A stretch of DNA of 64,000 bases from Inonotus obliquus (taxonomy: Eukaryota; Basidiomycota; Agaricomycetes; Hymenochaetales; Hymenochaetaceae). Numbering within the stretch: position 1 is the first letter of the stretch; every line of letters starts with the position of its first letter. The DNA is taken from NCBI GenBank assembly GCA_032164295.1, contig JAJHTX010000011.1, positions 310,001 to 374,000 of the forward strand, given 5' to 3'. Below, piece after piece: positions 23,938 to 31,422 of the stretch. The position numbers were made by a program, and so were the translations under genes. The notes beneath the pieces are model-generated. The model had not been told where the DNA came from, ran no database searches, and saw only the letters and a program-made list of their open reading frames with translations.

Positions 23938-25069
23938 CTATGGGGGTTTGAATAGTTGAATGAGCGCCTCCTTAGACGATAAAATGTTATGGAACTGGTG
24001 AAACCAGTTGAGCGAAGGGGCGCGCAGGAACGCCTGTCTTCCCCTAGGACACTGCAAGAGACGGTGTCGGATGGTGTCTAACTCCCCACATGTATCGCAG
24101 TCAGGGTGTTCATCGTTGAACATGCAGTTGAGGAACTCTCCAACTGGTGCGACACCCGCTAGTAGTCGGAGGGCTGTGGTTTCACCAATACGAGAAATGT
24201 TGGCGTGAGTGATGTGTACCGGAGAGAAACCAACTCTACGGAGGAGCTCCCTTTGCGCAGGAGTTTCTATGGTGTGGTGCATGTGAGCACCATTCGCGGC
24301 CAACGTCTCCTTCCAGGCATGGAGCATCGCCGCTCTTGCAGATACCCGGAGCCCTTCCACAGTAGCGGCCGGGAACAGCAGGTATTCATCATCCTCCAAA
24401 GGAGGTTTGACCGGGAACAGTCTAGCTGGCCACGGTCTAAAATAAAGAAAAACGTTAGTTTGGGCAAGTGCCGCAACTATCTGTTCAATGATCGCGAGGG
24501 ATGAAGGGATTGGAGAGATCAAATCCACGCGAAACTCTATAGGAATAAAAATCGGAACCTCAATAGGAAAACCAAAGTCCACAAAAGGATGGGCCAAATG
24601 GCCATAAAGAAATTTAACCAATGAAACCAGAACTAAACAGAACTGGTCCATGTCCTCCGTCGCCTGATAAGCAACTTGTTTCTCCATCATCTCCCGACCA
24701 ACCACTGTCCATACCTCTGCCCTTCTCGGTTGGTCCGAGGAATAGATCCACACCTGCGGTGGAAGTCCTTTGGGCATCAAGGAGACTATCCTTGTGGTCA
24801 TCCGCTGCCACACTGCCCGATACTCCGATCTCGGGAAAGGTAGCATTGGAACCATGGGGTGCGGCACAATACTGCGCATGTATGCTTCTGGGATCGGGGG
24901 TGATCCTAGGCGATGAGCGTCTATCGTCGTGTTCTGCGTCTCCGCTATGTAGGCCATGTTAAGCATGAGCGGGGGAATACCCGCCAGTGCCTCCATGATA
25001 TCCGTTCGTGTGATGGGAAGCCATGAGCCTAGGTCGCGTTGAATGTGCGAGTACGCGGCCAGTATCAGA
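23938..25069 (-). pseudogene. retrotransposon ORF2, C-terminal part (copy A)
   Basis: This open frame continues the reverse-transcriptase ORF that lies beyond the insert at 25070-26752. It starts at the insert junction with ILAAYSHIQRDL, which fits directly after the KALR at which the upstream part is cut. It contains MEALAGIPPLMLNM and ends with a cysteine-histidine motif (CDTCGELDTIRHRLLQC) of the zinc-binding reverse-transcriptase type, then LIQLFKPP and stop. I see no convincing RNase H catalytic pattern (spaced D-E-D-D) in it. The piece has its own methionine at 24996 but is most likely not expressed alone. Called a pseudogene because the parent ORF is interrupted. Confidence 0.8.
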
Positions 25070-26752
25070 AATACCGGACAAGGGGGGTACGATTTAGGTG
25101 CGTTGGGAGGGCCGGTACGTGGCGGTACTAAGTCGTACAGTCACAGACAAGTCGTCAAGAGAGAATAGTAGGGCCTGGCTGGATTGATGAGTACAGGAGA
25201 CTATAGGTGACCGCTCAAGAGGAGAGGTATCAGGAGACGATCAATACCGAGACGAATCCGTCGATACCTAGTCGTCTGGTGTCCGGTATTACGGTAGAGA
25301 GAACGAAGCAGTAGAGGAGACGAGCTGAGGAGGTGTTTCTGATGGGACTGGTCGTGAGACGAGAGACGAGGGCGACGAAGACGAGAACGACGACTACCGG
25401 TATCAATACCGGTGACTACGAGACGAGACAAACGAACGGGGACTTGAACGAGATGAGCAAAACCTGGACCTTCACTCTGGAAGTTCCTCTCAGATTAGCT
25501 GGTTTGCTACAGTAGAACATGCAGGCTATAAATACCATAATACCGTAGCCATTCAAGATACCAAATGGAGGGTTTTTACAAGTCGACTCGTACCGTAATC
25601 CGGTACAAGAAATGGAACATAAAGTCGAATTGAATGTAAAATTACAATCAGGGGAAACATAAGATGATGAATGAATAAGAAGTTTTATCAGGGGGTAGCT
25701 AAGAATAGGGTGGGACGAGACAAGAACCCAATGAAAACTTACGACGAGTGATACCGAGGTAGGGCGGCGATACCGACGTCGACCAGCGCTAAATTAAGGA
25801 CGTGTCTCAAGCTACCGCATGGGCGCTCCTGGCGATGTCCCTGTCGTAGAAGAAGCACGTCATCCTGATTTACCTTTGTTCCGGTATCATGATCCGTGCG
25901 GCGTCAGTCTGGGCGTCTACCGGTCGATCGGACGGCGTGCTCCGATGTTGACGTGTCGGTACAACCCAACCTTGGCAATGGGGTACTCTACCGTTCGGTA
26001 CCAATCAGTACCCTGGGATCGTCCCTGAGCATCGCTCTAGCCCCTCGATATCGACCGGTACGCGTCGCCTGACTCGACTGGGCATTGATTGGCTTCCCCT
26101 CCGAGTCGGATCGATGGCGTCCTCCGAGATCGAAGCAGCGTACGGCGGACTTGATTCATTTCCCAACCTTCCTCTCGACGTAGATCTCCGATGGCGTGGT
26201 CTCAACCTAGCACACGTTACGAACTCCGGTACCGGAGTGGACCATCGGTATCAACACCGGTATCGTCGGTATCGATGCATGGCGGTTCGGAAGGGCATAC
26301 CGTCGGACTTGGAGCTTCGACCATGATCCAACTCTTCGCAGCAACGTATGGCAGACCGAGTGCAGCTTCGTGAGCCTTTTTCTATGGTATGGGCTGTCGA
26401 GGGCGTAGTATCGACTAGACGTGGAGTATTAAGCGTCGGTATCAGGATGGGTGGGCGGTACGGTATCGGTATCATCGGTATCGAAGTCTGGTGGTTCGGT
26501 ACTATGATGGAAGACGGGCGTAGGGATTGGTGATTCGGTATTGGCGCAGAAGTGGACCAGTTCTCAATCGTTCTTAGCCTTGTCGAATCGCAGAAGCCTC
26601 GTACTTTGTTGGAACCGCAGGCGTAGATAGGACGGCAGAAGTACCGTGGTCTGAAGAGAAGTAAGAAGCGGTAGAATCGCAGAAGTATTGTTAATTGGAA
26701 GAAGCGGTAGAATCGCAGAATTAAGCCCATATCGATCGTAGCCTCCGGTATT
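25070..26752. mobile_element. GGTAC/GGTAT-rich non-coding insert 1, with 9-bp inverted ends
   Basis: This 1.68-kb block splits the retrotransposon ORF2. Its left end on the plus strand is AATACCGGA (25070-25078) and its right end is TCCGGTATT (26744-26752), exact inverted repeats of 9 bp. The interior is rich in GGTAC, GGTAT, CGGTATC and their complements, has a TATA-like GGCTATAAATACC at 25524-25536, and holds no long open frame. A 20-bp unit (GAAGCGGTAGAATCGCAGAA) occurs twice at 26665 and 26701. It is homologous to the block at 29564-30854, including the left end and a shared GACAAGA(A/T)CCAATGAAAAC core. It could be a non-autonomous DNA transposon or a solo-LTR-like remnant. I could not find a clear target-site duplication. 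Confidence 0.6.
26665..26720. repeat. short direct repeat, 36-bp period
   Basis: GAAGCGGTAGAATCGCAGAA is found at 26665-26684 and again at 26701-26720, with related AGAA-TCGCAGAAG text at about 26583. It lies just inside the right end of insert 1, a position where transposons often carry subterminal binding repeats; that role is inference. Confidence 0.7.
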
Positions 26753-29217
26753 ACTCTTTAGCGTAGCGCCTTCTGGTGAATGCCGTCGAACACAGCTGCA
26801 AGTTCCGGCTGCTGCGTCATCCAAATAGGCGCCCCCCATGCTAAAACCGGGAGCAGGATGTTCTGGTAATACCTGCGCATCGCCTTGAGACGGAGCCCAG
26901 TTGTGGAACGTGTTTGCCAGCGTAGTGCGTTCCACGTATGTTTAGCCGCGTTTAGTCGTGACAAGACATGCGGCCGAAAGCCACAGTAGTCTGTCATTTC
27001 GATTCCCAGCCATTTGATCACCGGCTTGGCCCATTCCACTCTGTCGTTGCCCAGTTGGATCGGGGTTGATGCTATCATCCTTCCGCCCGCTCGTTGTCGG
27101 CTCCTCCCCAGTGCTACGCCCTGGATGGATGCCTTATCGATTTGGAGCCCAATGCGGATGAGCGCGTCATTGACTTGCTGCATACCGTCCTGAGTCTCTC
27201 TGGCCACCGCAAATGCGTTGTTGCCTGTAGTCAGTAGGAGCCCGTCATCCATGTAGAACATGAGAGAGCGGTTCGTCAGTAAACGTAGTGCAGTGTTAGC
27301 AGCTATATTCGCTAGGACCGGAGACATGGGTGATCCTTGAGGAACTCCTACGTCCGGCTTCTGCATCCATTGTGATCGCTGCCCATTGAACGAGAAGGCG
27401 ATTGTACGCTGCTTCATGAACTGCATGATAGTGTTGTTGAGCGACTTTGGGACTCCAAGGAGGTCCAGTCCTTTCCTCAGGTGGGCCGACTCTATACAGT
27501 CAAAAAACCCCTGGATGTCGAAGCCAACCACCGTGTAATGAGCTTCAAGGTTGCCGATCTTAGACATCAGGGCGTGCCAGGCCGTCATGACCGATGCGCC
27601 GCATCTGCCCCCATATTGTCGGCGGTCAAATGCCGGGTGGCGGTATACCAGCGCTTGTAGTCGTTCCGCGACTATGCGCTCAAAGAGTTTGGCCAGCACT
27701 TCCTCCACGCATATTGGTCTATACGTCCTGGGGGAGTCTAGGGGGTAAGGTTTGGGTTTACGTACCATAGCCACAATAGAACGTTTAAACTCCGGAGGGT
27801 AGACTTCAAATCGTACCATCGCATTGAACATGCTAGTAAAACATCCAATGTGTCGCCGTACCGCAGGGCTGATCGCGTAGAATGTCATACCTGAGGGGCC
27901 CGGAGAGCTATTGGGCGGAATTCCCTTGAGCGCCGACAACACCTCACTTTCCGAGAAGGATCGCTGTTGTACCTGAGACGTGAGGCGTTCCTCCTCCTCG
28001 TCCCTTGCTATATCCTGAGCGGGGAAGTAGTGTTGTCGGAACGCCTCCGCAATTTCCACGTGTCGGACTGCGCGGAAGGGAGACGTCAGCGTTGGGATGT
28101 TGGTCTGTCGTCTAGGTAGGCCAGTCTTATGGAACTTCCACGGCATAACGTTGCCCGCTTCGTCCCTTCGCGTGTGATACCATTCCCATCTCCGGTTGCG
28201 GAGCCAGTACAGTAAGTCCGGCACGCCTTCCTCGATTCGCCGATCACATTCCTCATCCCACCACCTCACCTTGCGCTGGGAAACAGTTTCATACGTGAGG
28301 CAGCTTGTGGCCTGCTTCGCGCTTGCGAACAATTGAGCGAACCATGATAAAACTGCCTGCCCACTTGTAGGTTGACTATTCCAGAACCCCAAGGGAACCG
28401 CGTATTCTAGCTCGGCCGCCCAAAGATCAGCCTTGTCGTTTGGGATGCCCATGCATTCAAGACTGGCTCGATTGCTCCAGTTAGAGAGGTCCGCCGTAAT
28501 AATGCAGTGGTGGCCTTTCTTCACAATGTGCGGGTAAATCTTCCATGTCTGGCGCAGATCTGGGAGTGACGCCGGAGTGAAGAGGATAGCGTCCGGGTGA
28601 GTTCCTGAACCAAGCCGTTCACTGTGACACGTTACTGTATCCGGGTCATCCGCGTATGTGAATTCCGGGTGATTATCCAACCATCCAGTAAAGAAACCGT
28701 CCCGCTCTATGACGGCTCGGCCTGCTGGTCCCCTGTTTGACCAGTAAGACTTTGTGTTGAAGTCCCCAGCGATGATCGATCCTTCCGGGAAACCTCGCCG
28801 GAACCGCGCAGTCGTAGCACCCCACGTAGTGCGATGTGTAACATGGGGACAGTAGACGGAGAATATGTGCAAATTACCTTCGCCTACATGTAGCTCCGCA
28901 TGTACCATGGTTTCGTCTGGCACGTCATCATGCTGTGACCAGCGTATGCCTCTCGGGATCGCTATGCCCACCCATGGGTTCTGTCCTTTGGCTAGGACCA
29001 TCGTGTGCCTTTCAAAGAGTGGTGCTCCCATCGCCGATACCTCCTGCTCCCCAGTCGTGCGCGCTGTTCCCACCTGTATATGAGGTATCTCCTGGATACA
29101 CCATATGTCCAAATCCCACGCCGAAAAATGTGTTTGCTGTAGAAGATGTTGAGCCATAAATAAAGATATGCCTGAACGCCCCGCGTTATAAGATACGATC
29201 TTAAGTTGTCCCTTCAT
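26753..29217 (-). pseudogene. retrotransposon ORF2: APE endonuclease and reverse transcriptase (copy A), interrupted
   Basis: The minus-strand ATG at 29217 starts MKGQLKIVSYNAGRSG, the first motif of an exonuclease-endonuclease-phosphatase domain, with WCIQEIPH, GDFNTKSYW and a later HCIITADLSNWSNR as further domain motifs (residues 1-250). The reverse transcriptase follows: SSPGPSGMTFYAIS, FKRSIVAMVRKPKPYPLDSP, YRPICVEEVLAKLFERIV, GFDIQGFFDCIESAHLRKGL, GVPQGSPMSPVLANI and the catalytic FYMDDG. After a thumb region the frame runs into the inserted block just after KALR and stops at 26758. The endonuclease nicks target DNA and the polymerase primes from it. With the downstream part (23938-25069) the intact protein would have been about 1,200 residues. 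All catalytic motifs are present, so the copy decayed mainly by the insertion. Confidence 0.9.
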
Positions 29218-29534
29218 TAATAAGTAGGAGGGGAGGACGATCGCCTAATGTTCGTAGGCTTCTTGGGGCAGTTCGGATAATCGGCCCGGTGTGCCCCGCG
29301 GCAGTTCGCGCATTTAACCACGTGGGTGCATGACGTAACGTCTGCACAGTCCGCGCACTTGTTCTCGCATAGCTCCGTCTGGTGCGGTTCTGCGCAGCGA
29401 GCACACCTATACAGCTCCATGCAATCCTGGTCGCTATGTCGGTAGCGGTAGCATTTCTTGCATTGGATTGGGCCAGTCCGCGCCTTGGGTTCAACTGCGT
29501 ACTGGTTTCGTCCGTAGTAACGAATAGAGCGGCG
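29217..29534 (-). pseudogene. retrotransposon ORF1 fragment with zinc knuckles (copy A, 5'-truncated)
   Basis: This is the last ~105 codons of ORF1. It matches the C terminus of the complete ORF1 of copy B and carries the cysteine-rich part CKKCYRYRHSDQDC, CARCAEPHQTELC and CANCRGAHRADYPNC. The match ends at 29534 (plus-strand text GAGCGGCG), where it abuts the GGTAC-rich block. Its stop codon overlaps the ORF2 start as TAATG. A 5' truncation such as this is typical of retrotransposon copies made by target-primed reverse transcription. Confidence 0.85.
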
Positions 29535-29729
29535 TTAAATGTGCGAGATCGCGTCCGGTACCGAAATACCGAGACGAGGGGTGTATGGTTTTAAGTGGGG
29601 GAGGGCTAATACGTGCCGGTACTTAACCAGTACGCTCACGGTACTTGTTGTCTATGAAAAAGGGGAGTTATTGGATGGGCCGGAAGCGAAGGGTATGTGA
29701 TTCTGGTATGAAAAGGACAGTTTAGAACA

Positions 29730-29958
29730 TGGGAAAAACTTCGGTACAGGTCGGTATGAGAGAGAATGTAGCAAAACAAGAGTCTAATACCGTGGGAAAA
29801 ACCTCGGTACAGGTCGGTACAGAAACAAAGGGGTCGGTACATGGAGGTATGTTGTCAAACAAGAAGATCAGTACAGAAACTAAAGGATGACGTGCAGAAT
29901 ACAAAGGATAACTAAAGGTCGGTACCGTGGGAAAAATGTCGGTACAGGTCGGTACTGC
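29730..29958 (+). repeat. three copies of a ~25-bp GGTACAGGTCGGTA unit
   Basis: GGGAAAAACTTCGGTACAGG plus TCGGTA occurs at 29730, a near copy (GGGAAAAACCTCGGTACAGG plus TCGGTA) at 29793 and a third (GGGAAAAATGTCGGTACAGG plus TCGGTA) at 29929. The unit is interspersed and not tandem, with 63 and 136 bases between starts. It contributes much of the GGTAC richness of the block. Confidence 0.75.
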
Positions 29959-30040
29959 AAGGAAACAGCTAGCACGGGGTGGTATAGCAAGAAACAGACT
30001 GGGGGAGGCTGGTGGCTGAGAGTTTTGACTGGACCGGGAA

Positions 30041-30190
30041 GGAAACCTGAGCCCTCACACGGGAGGCTAACTCCAAAGTTTCACTTGAGACGGAACTGGG
30101 ATGGGACTGGGACGGAAATCGAGACGAGACTGAGACGGAACTGAGAAGGGGGTGAGGAAACCCGAGCCCTCACGCTAGAGGCTAGCTCCT
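30041..30190 (+). repeat. two copies of a GAGCCCTCAC-type unit
   Basis: GGAAACCTGAGCCCTCACAC followed by GGGAGGCTAACTCC at 30041 is repeated as GGAAACCCGAGCCCTCACGC followed by TAGAGGCTAGCTCC at 30156. The copies are about 115 bases apart and flank a purine-rich GACGGAACTG-type stretch. Confidence 0.7.
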
Positions 30191-30620
30191 AAGATTACCT
30201 GGAGAGCTACTACGTACAGGAGGAGATATTTATACTACTGTACCGTAGTTAGCTCATAAATCCAAAAGGAGAAAGTAGAAAGAAAGATCAAAACAAAGAA
30301 AAGTCTGAAGAAAATTGTAACAAGGAAAGTGAACATTGCAGCACCATCAGGAGGACAACAAGAAAGGGTTAGGGAGGACAAGATACCAATGAAAACGTAG
30401 CATATAGTACCCCTGGATGAAAAGTCCTCAGGACAAGAGATCTGCGCCCCTGCTGATTGATACCGACACATTCCTGGTGGTACCGGACCTGAAAACCTTA
30501 ATGGACACTGACCCTGAGCCTTTCCAAAGAACCAGCATGCATAGTCCAACCATCAGGAATGAATACCAGAGAGGGAGACGTCTGATCCATGTCATGAGAG
30601 CATGTCGAATAGTCAATTTG

Positions 30621-30713
30621 TCTCGGTACCGGGTTTCTCGGCACTCGGTACTCTCGGTATTCTCGGTACCGGGTTTCTTGGCGCTCGGTACCGGTACTCT
30701 CGGCGTTCGGTAT
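30621..30713 (+). repeat. 40-bp tandem repeat of TCTCGGTACCGGGTTTCTCG type
   Basis: TCTCGGTACCGGGTTTCTCG with GCACTCGGTACTCTCGGTAT (30621-30660) is followed at once by a second copy starting at 30661, with a 13-bp GGTACC-containing insertion in the second. A KpnI-like palindrome (GGTACC) lies in each copy. Confidence 0.8.
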
Positions 30714-30854
30714 CTTGAGAAATGGGACCAACGGTTTCTCTAGGTGTGCTGGAGGATACTGGAAGGTGTAGATAGGACCGTACCATAGCATGGGGTAAGC
30801 ATAGAATGGGATACCGGGCTTGATACCGAGCTCAGCTGCACGTAGTTCTCTTCA

Positions 30855-31422
30855 CCGCGTATGTGAATTCCGGGTGATTGTCCAGCCATCCAGTGAAGAA
30901 ATTGTCCCGCTCTATAACGGCTCGGCCATCTGGTCCCCTGTTTGACCAGTAAGACTTCGTGTTGAAGTCACCAGCTATGATTGATCCTTCCGGGAAGCCC
31001 CGCCGGAACCGCGCAGCTGTGGCGCCCCACGTAGTGCGATGTGTAGCGTGGGGACAGTAGATGGAGAAGATGTGTAAATTGCCTTCTCCTACATGTAACT
31101 CCGCATGTACCATTGTTTCGTCTGGCACGTCGTCATGCTGTGACCAGCATATGCCTCTCGGGATCGCTATGCCCACCCATGGGTTCTGTCCTTTGGCTAG
31201 GACCATCGTATGCGCTTCAAAAAGTGGTGCTCCCATCGCCGATACCTCCCGCTCCCCTGTCGTACGCGCTGTTCCCACCTGCATATGAGGTATCTCCTGG
31301 ATACACCATATGTCCAAGTCCCACGCCGAAAAATGCGCTTGCTGTAGAAGATGTTGAGCCATAAATAAAGATATGCCTGAACGACCTGCGTTATAAGATA
31401 CGAGCTTGAGCTGTCCCTTCAT
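30855..31422 (-). pseudogene. retrotransposon ORF2, N-terminal endonuclease fragment (copy B, 3'-truncated)
   Basis: Starts at 31422 with MKGQLKLVSYNAGRSGISLF and matches the first ~185 residues of copy A with scattered substitutions (for example FEAHTMV against FERHTMV). It contains the endonuclease motifs WCIQEIPH and GDFNTKSYW. Homology stops after NHPEFTYA at 30855; the frame then runs 7 residues into non-homologous block 2 and ends. The rest of the endonuclease and all of the reverse transcriptase are missing, so the copy is dead. Loss of the 3' side is unusual for a LINE copy and suggests a later rearrangement. Confidence 0.85.

Larger units (their letters stand above)
29535..30854. mobile_element. 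GGTAC-rich non-coding block 2
   Basis: It separates the two retrotransposon copies. From 29562 (GAAATACCGAGACGAGGGG) it is homologous to the left end of insert 1 (GAAATACCGGACAAGGGG), and both then share spaced text ending in ACGTGSCGGTACT and a later AATGAAAAC core. The first ~27 bases (29535-29561) are not shared. The block holds several internal repeat families (listed separately) and a TATA-like ATATTTATACTACTG near 30225. No coding frame of substance is found. The right limit is set by where copy B resumes (CCGCGTATGTGAATTCCGGG at 30855). Confidence 0.6.

Noticed and set aside
25070..26752. Reading the GGTAC-rich insert as a full LTR retrotransposon
   Set aside because: No TG...CA ends, no primer-binding site, no protease, integrase or reverse-transcriptase text inside.
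29730..30713. CRISPR-like array from the repeated units
   Set aside because: Units are few, unevenly spaced and diverged, in a eukaryotic nuclear genome.
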